From assembly GCA_914767715.1 (NCBI GenBank), contig OU612070.1:22866025-22930024 (forward strand): DNA of 64,000 bases, written 5' to 3'. Made by a program: the position numbers and the translations under genes. Positions 48,451 to 64,000 of this stretch are shown here, one piece after another. The stretch comes from Membranipora membranacea. Taxonomy: Eukaryota > Bryozoa > Gymnolaemata > Cheilostomatida > Membraniporidae. Within the stretch, counting starts at the first letter, position 1. Each line of letters starts with the position of its first letter. The notes beneath the pieces are model-generated. The model searched no databases and was not told the origin of the DNA. It saw only the letters and a list, made by a program, of their open reading frames with translations.

Positions 48451-50740
48451 TTACAGCAGAAGCTTAGCTGCGCAAACTGAAAAAAAGAAGAATCAAAATC
48501 TAGCTCATACTACTACGAAGAACAGAAGAAATACAATACCTATTGGTGATTGTGCAAGAGCGATTTAATCAAATTGTAACCAGTTTAAGAGAAAGCATGG
48601 AGGTTGGAAGGGGGGGTGGTTATCAAAACGACAAGTATTCTGTCAGTCAAAATTCACAAGTTTAATTATATAATAACCTAGGAATTCATATCTCAACAAA
48701 AACAGTATGCAGTTGTCTTAAAAATTTCATAAATACCATGTTGGGTGGGAGGAGAGTCGAAAAAAATAAATAAACAACTTACCTGCGACAAAGAGAGATA
48801 TGCCAACAGTGACGCTGTTTCCACCATTGCATGAATCCTCCTCACATGAGCAGGACCAAAGTTCAGACTTGATTCCGAGCAGACTGACTTTGGCGTGGTC
48901 AGCCTGTGAGCACTGGTTGTTGTTGTACAGGGTTCCACAACTTCTCACCACAGTAACAGCTTCTATACCAAATACTTTGCCTTTAGTTTTTTCCTTGGAA
49001 CATCCTGTTTCGGTGCTGTCGCAGGTGGTCTTGTGGTCTGATGGCATACCATATGCGTCAGAGCATGAGGCAACAGTTGTAGAATCACAAACGTAGCAGT
49101 CCAAAGCAGCGCCAGCGGCTACCAACCCTGTCAAACGAAGAGATGAGCTACTTATTTTACGTTGAGTTCTACAAAATCTACATCTAAATACGATTTCATC
49201 TACATGGAGTTAATACGATGTTGTACAATTGCCAAAATCCTATTTTATTTATATCTTGAAGAGAATCAAAGTTTTGGGTAATTTCATGTCCATGCAATGT
49301 GTAAATGATCTACATTGGTTTGTAAATAGTATTATAGAGAGTTTTCTCATGACACAGTGAATAGAGAACAACTCCTACTATTACCATTATTAATTTTTAT
49401 CTGAATTTTGTCAACGAGAGGATAATGCCTAGCAACCAATCGAGATAAGCAAAATAATTAGGGTGTTGGTCATAGCAATAAACTCCCTCTCCATTGGTCA
49501 ATGGACATAGAAAACATTGCCCACTATCACCACAAACCGGTTGTTATACAGTGGTATTCAATGGATAATCAAAAAAACTTGTGAATCCCGGATGTAATCA
49601 GTGACCTAGTTTTTATGCGGTCTTGCACTTCACAATGTCGATGGCGAAATCAAAAGAAAAGACCAAATGGAAATAAAACAAATTCTCCAGATGTGAGGGT
49701 ATCCTAATAACTAAACCGATCCACTTTGCTATTATCCAGGGTCAGGAGGCCTGATCAACAACGAGGCAAAAAAAAAACAGAGGATGTAAATAAAAACATA
49801 GTGAAACATTTTTTCAAGGCCATCCTACTTTGAGCATTGGTTGGTTTGGTTATCTCAATCGTGTACTTGCCTCTTGATTTTAAAATCTGAGGGCGCAATT
49901 GATTTTGCTTTTGACGAATTATTGTGTGGATTTGGAGAGGATTCACTTAGGCCTCTTTTTATTTCATTACATATTGAAGGATTTTGATTTCTATGGCATT
50001 TTACCAGTGTGTTAAATGGATTACTCAACACCAATTTAGAAATTGCAAGCTGGTAACTTAGTTAGCACTATACTATAGCTAGCTAGCTACCAAATATACT
50101 CGCAAGCAAACTCGCATGGCTGCCGCTCAAGTTCAAGGCTATCCGACTGACCCACCCATGTATTTATTTAATTAATTCTTGAATATTAGATCTACTTCTT
50201 AGTTTGAAATTTCTCTTTATAGCAGAAAACAAAAAAAAACATCTCGGGCAATACAGGTCAACTGCAAGGCATCGTCAATGGAGTTGGAGTTGACTTTGAT
50301 TTTCAAAGGGTGACATAAACATTTGATGAGCGTAACCAATCTCCTGGTCATAAATTCTAAATTTAACAATGATCTGCAAAGTGGCAGCTTCGAAAAACTA
50401 AAATACAATTCATACACAAAAATATTTTGTCATAGTCAACCGCATTCAAAGCTTCAAATGCAAACTGCATTGATCTCATAAGATGTTTTTAATATCTTGA
50501 TTTGCAGCCTGAGGCGTTGCAAATGGGGGAGAAAGACAGTTACAAAATTGGATAACTCAATTTGAATGAACACTCCTCACTAGACAGTTTGTTGCCAAAT
50601 TTGCAGGAAATTTTTGAAAGCTTTTGAAACACTACTTCTACTAAAGCTTCCCACAATTCAGGTGAAAAGAATACATGTAGATAACCCAATACTGATTTTT
50701 AATGCTTACCTAACAAAAGTGCTACTGCGAGAGTGTTCAT
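48451..50740 (-). CDS. Ly6/uPAR (three-finger) family protein, GPI-anchored, 133 aa
   Basis: Three minus-strand exons join in phase 1: 50740-50710, 49127-48783, 48476-48451. The signal peptide (MNTLAVALLLGLVAAGAA) is followed directly by LDCYVCDSTT, the usual start of a Ly6 domain. Ten Cys are spaced in the Ly6 manner and the domain ends with WSCSCEEDSCNGG, the diagnostic Cys-x-Cys...Cys-Asn end. The last exon has only 26 coding bases and gives VCAAKLLL; joined to SVTVGISLFVA it forms a hydrophobic C-terminal tail right after the small-residue stretch NGGNS, as expected for a GPI-anchor signal. The mature protein would be a cell-surface three-finger domain of about 85 residues. Ligand or partner is unknown. 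Confidence 0.9.
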
Positions 50741-50851
50741 GTTGAGAGATGTTGACTAAGGCTGATTCAGTAATGGTTCAGCTCCTGTCCAGTGACCTAG
50801 TTGTCTTTATTCCGACCTGCCTGTGCTACTTATAATCATTCTACTGCTAGC

Positions 50852-50859
50852 TTTATATA
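50852..50859 (-). promoter_or_regulatory. TATA box of the Ly6 gene
   Basis: TATATAAA on the minus strand, 112 bases upstream of the ATG at 50740; implies a transcription start near 50825 and a leader of about 85 bases. Confidence 0.6.
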
Positions 50860-50902
50860 AAAAGCGATCATCATCGCACAGCTATTGGCTAGAAAGCTCA
50901 AG

Positions 50903-50940
50903 GCCATAGGCTTAATAATAGTTTTATTATTACTTCTATG
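50903..50940. mobile_element. 38-bp palindromic mini-element with 6-bp target duplication (copy 2)
   Basis: GCCATAGGCTTAATAAT at the left is matched by the inverted ATTATTACTTCTATG at the right (12 of 15 paired). The flanks are CTCAAG at 50897-50902 and at 50941-50946. It lies about 44 bases upstream of the TATA box of the Ly6 gene. Confidence 0.7.
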
Positions 50941-50949
50941 CTCAAGACA

Positions 50950-52365
50950 ACTCCTGCGTAACTATGAATTATTAAAGCTTTCCAATGAAAACACATCACT
51001 GCTCACATGGTTCAGTACACCCGTGTAACTGCCCTCCTCGATTATTGATCGAGTTTCTAACGGGTGCATTTTATAGTAGTTTATTTGAGTAAACCGTTGA
51101 CACTGTGGGATTCCGGGTTATGGAGTCACCACATTAGCTCTCCGCTACTGAGATCTGTGCTCATGAGCTTGGCATGATGATTCTCACTATGCGACGCTGA
51201 CTTATTGAGATGTGATCTCATTTGATTTCGAAATTAAACACTTGACTTAAGAGCGTGTCTTTTAGTTCGTTCAAGTTTAGAATCAAACGCAATTCAACTT
51301 AACAGTACATGTCTGATTTCAACAAGTTATACTTTCTAGTTGGTGATGCCATGCATGCTCAATTTAATTCATTTAACTAAATTAGTTGATGATACAAATA
51401 ATCCAACCAAGTGTTATACTGTGCCATTATCAAATAATAAGGCAAGTTCTATTTCCCTATAAATATCACTAATGTAAATAAAAATATTATGATAAAAACT
51501 GTAAAACTTCCATGACTAAAAACTGACCTGTCTCCGAATGAAGTTGCAAACAAAGAGGAGCTGCATGTCGACCAGATGGTCGCCAAACAGATCAATTCCG
51601 CTTTTCCATTGGTGAACCATGCTCTAATATAGCATGGTTCCAGACACATTAAAATACTGCTGACGCTCATCAGTAAACAAACACAAGAAAAACAACAAAA
51701 CACATCTGCCCCAAGAGTGGGTTGATCGGTCCCAAGAGTGGGTACAGATATTAAAATTAGCACTTTGATTTAATTCAGTTGCCTTTGATCGATGTTCACT
51801 TTAATTCAGTTAACGTTGATCGAGGTTAAATGTCCTGTCTGTTATTAGCGTGTCCTCGAGTTGAGTTTGAGTGTACTGATGATGATGCTGGCTAAGATAT
51901 TGGATGTTGTTATTGTGTCTGATGTTGGTATAGAAAATTCTCCTGTTCATCGCTGTAGATGTGACATCTGCACTCCCTTGGTTGCAATCGTCCGCGATTG
52001 CTATGACATGTCACATGATCTGGCATCTAGATGCAACAACACCGTAAAACTACAATTTTATATAAAATTGATTGAAATATTGATAACGTGTGGTTAGTAT
52101 GATTCAAGTGGTTATACATAAAACATTGAAATTGAAATGGCATTTGTCATGGTAAAAATGCAAGTTTGTTTAAATCACTTTCAAGTTTTTAGATGATGCG
52201 TTGCTATGATAAAAGGTAAAAATAATATAAACATACCTCTGTCACCCTTTCCAGGAGAGAGTTAGTATAAAATATGAGCTCTAGACCATGTACAGTTTGC
52301 ATACCATGGATTTAAACGAAGAAACAACATGTAAAATTATTACCTCGTTCTCTGAGGATTTAAAG
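50950..52365. other. Spacer upstream of the Ly6 gene
   Basis: The minus open frame 51763-51449 is Cys-rich and hydrophobic but starts without ATG and has no known motif. The plus open frame 51861-52097 is likewise unsupported. No other feature was seen. Confidence 0.4.
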
Positions 52366-52370
52366 ACTTT

Positions 52371-53016
52371 GTTTGAGGCTGCTCTTTTGTATCACATCTT
52401 ATTCTCCATATCTTATTCTATCATGTGAGCGATTTTCAGCTTTAGAATCCAAATTGAGGAAGTTATGGCCTCTCAAACTTCCAGGGTGATTGCCTTCAAT
52501 CGGCTTTTGGAATAAGCGGATGTTTCCCCTGGGGTACGTCACAACCATAGACATGTGTTTTGTCTATGGTCATACTTATTATTAGTTATTAGTTAATACA
52601 CTAATAATCACACAGATAAGATGATGATCAAAATTCAGACCTGGGTGGGAATCGAACCCAGGTCCCCATACCAATAGGCAACTACACTACCATCACCCCA
52701 CTTGGACCAACTGGGTACGCCAGTGGACAATATAGCTAAGTGTTAGCGGCGTTGCCTGCAAAGCCATTTGGACCTGGGTTCGAGACCATTACAGAAATGA
52801 ACATTTTGATCATCAACATATTTATTAGTGTATCGTAATAAGTATTGGTTGTAACGAGGGATTGCCGGCTGATTCTTACTGCCGATAAATTGCCGTCACC
52901 TTTGAAGTTTGAGAGGCCATAACTTCCTCAATATTTGGATTCTAAAGCTGAAAATCGCTCACATGATAGAATAAAATATGGAGAATAAGATGTGATACAA
53001 AAGAGCAGCCTCAAAC
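52371..53016. mobile_element. Long foldback (inverted-repeat) element with tRNA-like inner parts
   Basis: The outer arms, 52371-52490 and 52905-53016, are about 95% identical inverted copies (GTTTGAGGCTGCTCTTTTGT at the left end, its reverse complement at the right). Similarity continues inward with gaps. Each arm carries a tRNA B-box-like stretch (reverse of GGTTCGATTCCC near 52650; GGGTTCGAGACC near 52780) followed by TTTTGATCATCA. The whole can fold into a hairpin of almost 300 bp. It may be two head-to-head SINE-like copies or one foldback transposon. No target duplication was found. Confidence 0.8.
52545..52569. mobile_element. 25-bp palindromic mini-element inside the left foldback arm (copy 3)
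   Basis: CCATAGAC and GTCTATGG flank a 9-base loop. The right arm of the foldback lacks these 25 bases at the equivalent place (near 52843: AATAAGTATTGGTTGTAACG), so this looks like an insertion. The flanking hexamers (TCACAA and TCATAC) agree at only four of six places. Confidence 0.55.
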
Positions 53017-53017
53017 C

Positions 53018-53885
53018 TCCAATGCCTTGGAAACACAGTAACAGTATTCCAAGCTGAAATTACTGCTGTCTCAAATGCTCTCACAACTGTTGAATTCTTA
53101 GAAGGCCCAAATATTGCCATCTATATTGATAGCCAGGCTGCAATACATGCGCTCAAATCACACATACACACTTTCAAATTAGTCTTAGAATGCCGAAACA
53201 AGCTGAAATTACTTGGACATAGAAATAAGATCAAGGTCATTTGGGTACCAGGACACACTGGAATTTATGGAAATGAACGAGCGGACTTGCTTGCGAACCA
53301 GAACCAGCACTCCCTATAACCCAATCAGTCATAAAGCAGGGAATCAAAGAGTGGGTGATGGATTTGAAAATTATTTATTGGAGAAATTGTAAACATGGTA
53401 ATCATACAAAATCATTCATTAATGGACTGAATCTAAGATTTGAAACTGGTCTCCTCTGCTTTGAACGCTCAGAGATCAGTTACCTCATATCAGTTGTAAC
53501 TGGTCATGGGCCATTCAAGGTACACCTACAAAAACTCAAGCTAACGGATGAAATATACTGTCCAAAATGTGGTCAAGACAAGGATACAGCCCTTCACTTT
53601 GTAACCTCATGCCAATTCTACAAACAGACGAGGCAGCGAACCTTTGGTCAATCAGTCCTAAAGGGGGCAGCTAAGCCAACGCGCATCACAGTTTCAGATC
53701 TGCTCCGATTCATTCGTATTTCGGGGCGTTTTGAACAACGATGCTAGATTAAACTTCATTTTACGAAAGGCTTGAGTTCTATGGGTCCCTGAGACTTGAA
53801 CCCAGGTTGATTCGAGGTACCTCGATCAGCCCCTTCTCAAAGACAAGACAAGACAACCGCTAAGGAATGAAAACAAAATAAATAC
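53018..53885 (+). mobile_element. LINE 3' fragment with RNase H and C-terminal zinc-finger region
   Basis: From 53018 the sequence encodes LGNTVTVFQAEITAVSNAL and IAIYIDSQAAIHALKS, then VIWVPGHTGIYGNERADLLAN, the RNase H motifs of I/Jockey-type LINEs. After a frame change, 53355-53747 gives SYLISVVTGHGPF and the C-terminal CPKCGQDKDTALHFVTSC, a CCHC-type finger. It ends in AATACCAATACCAAATACCAAT near 53880-53903. It is 5'-truncated exactly where the foldback element ends. Confidence 0.88.
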
Positions 53886-53904
53886 CAATACCAAATACCA
53901 ATAT

Positions 53905-55390
53905 GGCTGTAATGATCCCTAGCTAGCTAGTTTATTGAGCTTGAACGAGAAGGCTACTGGGAAGGGATAACTGTTATTACCCTGTCAGAAAGGCTCGTAG
54001 GTGTTATTACCGGCCCATTGCGTATATTTGCGATAATCAGAACAGGTTAGTAGCCATATTGCACGATAAACCATCAGTCAGTGATGTACTTCTTATTTTT
54101 CTAACATCCCTGCAAATCGATATATGAACAAATACTTAGGACTATGTGTTCTAGCTTCTGCATTCTTTGCAGGTGAACTTTTTTGCATGGTTACAAGTGC
54201 TAAGAGAAAAAAGTGCACTACACAAAGATAAACTATCATTGGAGTATTTGTAGCAAGTCTAGAATTGGGGAAATTCTTGAAATGCAATCAATAATAAGAA
54301 ATGCCCGATGTAAGCTATGCTGAGTGTTTTGAGGTGTTGGCGATGCACGGATGGTCTAATGGGATATTGATGTACCCTGTTTAGTGCTGGAATAATTCAG
54401 GATAAATAGTTATATATAGTTGTTCGTCATACATTCCAAAGAGATACTCGTGCTTTAAAGACAAAGTAAAGCGTAGGAAAGGTCTGAAGCAAAAAATGAT
54501 TATTTTTAAAATCCTTAAGAATTTTAAAGCATTTTGTTACAATCAGTTTTTTGCTGCCATGCTATTGAATGTGGCTTGCTAAAAATACACTTTATTTGAT
54601 CATTTTTTGTTTATTCGTCATTATTTTGACAAATAGAGAAAAAGAATGCTTTTGATATCAATGTGGAGTTCTAAATAAAGCAATACTCTTACTTGATGGA
54701 ACAAAATTCTAAAAAGTACAATTTGTCACACCAATATTAGAAAATATTCTAGCACATACGTATTTGATTATCAAAAGCAATCACATTTTGTAATGTTATT
54801 TTTTGTACATGACATCCGACATGCTGTTTAAAGTATGTGATAAAATAATTTTTTAACACTAGTTGTTTAGCTGCAGAAATATAGAGAAAAACTTTCAGCA
54901 CTAATATTCAACTACGATCTACATAGATATATATATGTATATACAGTACAGTATAATAGGTCGTACGCAAGGTCACTGACAGGTTAGATACAAGTGATTA
55001 TTTATCAGGCTGTGACCTAATTTACTCAGAGTGATAACATGAAGATTATTAGGGGCGAGAAGAGGCTTGAAATATCAATCAATTTGTGCAATAGCTTGAA
55101 TACGATGACAAGTTTGTTTGGGTTGACAGGCAGCACCGACAGCCATATTATCAACAGTAGCTCTAGCGACGGGGGGGGGGGGGGGGGGGGAATGCCCTTG
55201 AAGGGCTGGACTGTTTGATTTTGATGTTATTAATGGTATTACAGTAGTAGGGTAGGGTATCGTATATCAAAGACACAAAAATTCCTTTCTAACCTGAGAT
55301 CTTTAGTTGCCGCTCAAAGGAAAAGTGAGCAGTGCCCATTGTAACAAATACAGATAATTGGTATGGAATCACTGTCATGCCAGTCAAATT
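53905..55390. other. Spacer with a G20 run
   Basis: Homopolymer of 20 G at 55171-55190. Otherwise AT-rich with no recognised gene. Confidence 0.5.
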
Positions 55391-55395
55391 AAGTG

Positions 55396-55734
55396 ATGTC
55401 CAGGATGCCTTATGTCACTTGCTGCATAATACCAGTAATAATAGTTTTTTATTATAATATACCTACAGTACAGTCCATCTTTGACCGTGGGGCAGTGGCC
55501 TCTTACAAGGACAGGAGAATGGAAGTTGACAATGTTTTGCATTATTGGAAAGAGTTACAGTCGGGAAGAACAATGGGTCTAGAAAATCTAGAAACAATCA
55601 GATTCAGCGGCGTTCTCATAATTTACAATCGTATGTTGAATAAAGGCCGCGATTACAGCATCTTACAAAAACTGTACAGCCCGTTGAGTATTCAATTTGT
55701 TTTGTTTTACATCTGTATAAATGGTATCATATAA
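55396..55734 (+). CDS. Uncertain open frame, 112 aa, signal-peptide-like start
   Basis: The frame begins MSRMPYVTCCIIPVIIVFYY, which looks like a signal peptide or membrane anchor, and continues with charged, plausible protein sequence (RRMEVDNVLHYWKELQSGR), then a second hydrophobic end (IQFVLFYICINGII). It could be a first exon that splices away before the apparent stop, but no convincing downstream exon was found before MCM5. I do not recognise it. Confidence 0.3.
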   Translation: MSRMPYVTCCIIPVIIVFYYNIPTVQSIFDRGAVASYKDRRMEVDNVLHYWKELQSGRTMGLENLETIRFSGVLIIYNRMLNKGRDYSILQKLYSPLSIQFVLFYICINGII

Positions 55735-56465
55735 CCACCATAGCATCCCATCATTAATTATCCCTAACCAGCCAGCTGAACGGACCTCTCATAATATTTC
55801 ACCATATTTTTCATGATAGTAAGTTGCTAACATCCAATGATAGAGGTATTATATACTTTATAACTCTATATTCTGGATTCAGCTATGTGATAACAAAGAT
55901 ATTGTAACCAGGTGATTGCAGGTTGCCCACAAGTGTTCTTCTTGCCAGCAGGGTCTACTATACACATTTCCTTGGTATGTATTGTGTGATGAATGTGTTT
56001 GATCTTTTTTGACCGTTTTGGGGTGGTTATGGTGGAGGAAGTGGCATAACAGCTTTCCGGCATTCAATTTGTGTCTAAAATATTAGTATAAGTATATCAA
56101 TATTCACTTCAACAGGTTGATGTCAATGACTTTTCACATTAGCGATATCAAACCGTAAATGTTTGAATTTTCTGTAGCTGTGCAGGTCTTTTACCTTTAT
56201 TTAATATAAAGGGTAAGGCTTATGGCAGCAACAAACCAAAAATAATCCAACAAAAAATATAGTAAATTGTACTGATATGTATCAGTTTCAATCCCAGTAC
56301 CCTGTATCAAACAATTAGAGTGTTCTGTCTGGGTTACTTATTATTACTATTATTAAGTCTTTACCGGAGTCAAATGTTCTCTCTTTCTGCCCAGAAGTTA
56401 GGTCCCTCCCTCTACATGTTTCCACTTAGCCGGTCTTGACAAAACCTAAAAAAAGCTTGTCAAGA

Positions 56466-56509
56466 CCATAGACCTACTAATAATAAATTTATTATTAGTA
56501 GGTCTATGG
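56466..56509. mobile_element. 44-bp perfect palindromic mini-element with 6-bp target duplication (copy 4)
   Basis: The element starts CCATAGACCTACTAATAATA and is a perfect palindrome with no loop. It is flanked by TCAAGA at 56460-56465 and 56510-56515. Same ends and AAT/ATT core as the copy at 32153. Confidence 0.85.
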
Positions 56510-56609
56510 TCAAGACAGGCTAGTTTCCACCCTCCCTGTTTCCACCCAACACAAGCTTTCTATTATTGTAGTGAAGTTGTCCCCTCTTTTCAGTTGTACT
56601 GTTAGTTCA

Positions 56610-56760
56610 TGAACCAATCAACTCACTGTTTTAAGGATTCACTTTGATTGGACAACTAGAATAACCCAGGATCTTGATGGGAAGGCAAGTTTGGGCATCT
56701 AAAGGGTTGAATTACAATTTTTGATGATTCCTGGTAAAAATTCCCGCCACAACCAATTCC
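56610..56760 (+). promoter_or_regulatory. MCM5 promoter region: E2F-like site and CCAAT boxes
   Basis: TTCCCGCC at 56741-56748 fits an E2F site and lies about 95 bases before the MCM5 ATG. CCAAT occurs at about 56614 and 56753, and in reverse (ATTGG) near 56646. No TATA box was seen. E2F control of MCM genes at the G1/S transition is established in animals, so the site is plausible as functional. Confidence 0.6.
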
Positions 56761-56839
56761 CCGGGAAAACGCATATTGTGTGTGAGTGATAAAGAAGGTG
56801 TGGGAACTTCTCATTTCTGAAAGTTTCTGGACTGTAATC

Positions 56840-63955
<7,116 letters not shown>

Positions 63956-64000
63956 GTGAGGGCATTAGATGGTATTATGTTTTACCTGGTTGAGTTTGGC

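Noticed and set aside
48800-49096. 98-residue plus-strand open frame
   Set aside because: It is the antisense shadow of the Ly6 exon on the minus strand.
51449-51763. 104-residue minus-strand hydrophobic frame resembling a transporter exon
   Set aside because: No ATG start, no family motif and no matching exons; the similarity is only in composition.
56338-56376. Possible fifth mini-element (TTATTATTACTATTATTAAGTC)
   Set aside because: The ends do not carry CCATAG/CTATGG and no hexamer duplication flanks it.

Overview
This is a stretch of an AT-rich, intron-rich animal nuclear genome. Every convincing gene is split by GT-AG introns. The gene set is metazoan: a class A GPCR, a RING/B-box protein, a Ly6-type GPI-anchored protein, MCM5, and an intron-containing tRNA-Arg. 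Gene content, short exons and the many decayed LINEs, tRNA-derived SINEs and MITE-like elements suggest a marine invertebrate, perhaps a lophotrochozoan (mollusc or brachiopod type). The species cannot be fixed from sequence alone.

Layout. 1-0.7 kb: broken LINE (minus). 1.8-9.1 kb: a relic of the second exon of a GPCR, a seven-coding-exon gene for a secreted amphipathic-helix protein (2927-5828), and the intact two-exon GPCR (7460-9059). 10.9-14.7 kb: LINE fragments, one interrupted by a foreign 0.45 kb piece. 15.7-17.8 kb: a 2.1 kb G-poor satellite of 10-bp units. 18.5-19.3 kb: a SINE abutting a LINE. 20.95 kb: tRNA-Arg(TCT). 21.8-26.5 kb: MITE and AT-rich repeats, no gene found. 26.5-32.8 kb: a minus-strand RING/B-box/coiled-coil/SH3 gene whose coding exons all join in phase, plus an inverted, decayed duplicate of its last exon. 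37.5-45.4 kb: a 13-coding-exon gene for a 726-residue secreted protein of a family I do not recognise. 48.4-50.9 kb: a three-exon Ly6 gene (minus). 52.4-53.9 kb: a long foldback element abutting a LINE RNase H fragment. 56.7-64 kb: MCM5 (plus, 3' end outside the window) with an E2F-like site and CCAAT boxes just upstream.

The genes do not form an obvious pathway; they look like ordinary independent loci among repeats. The most unusual observation is a set of very short palindromic insertions (25-48 bp). Their ends are CCATAG/CTATGG or a close variant, and three are flanked by perfect 6-bp direct repeats. One lies inside the duplicated SH3 exon, where the uninterrupted parent exon 5 kb away shows the empty site. 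This looks like a family of minimal foldback mobile elements. Other items of note are the TRIM-like protein ending in an SH3 domain and the secreted protein with two repeated helical modules that each end in Gly-Lys-Arg.

Intron-exon models were read by eye from splice signals and reading-phase agreement; none has transcript support here. Family names rest on motif recognition, not on searches.
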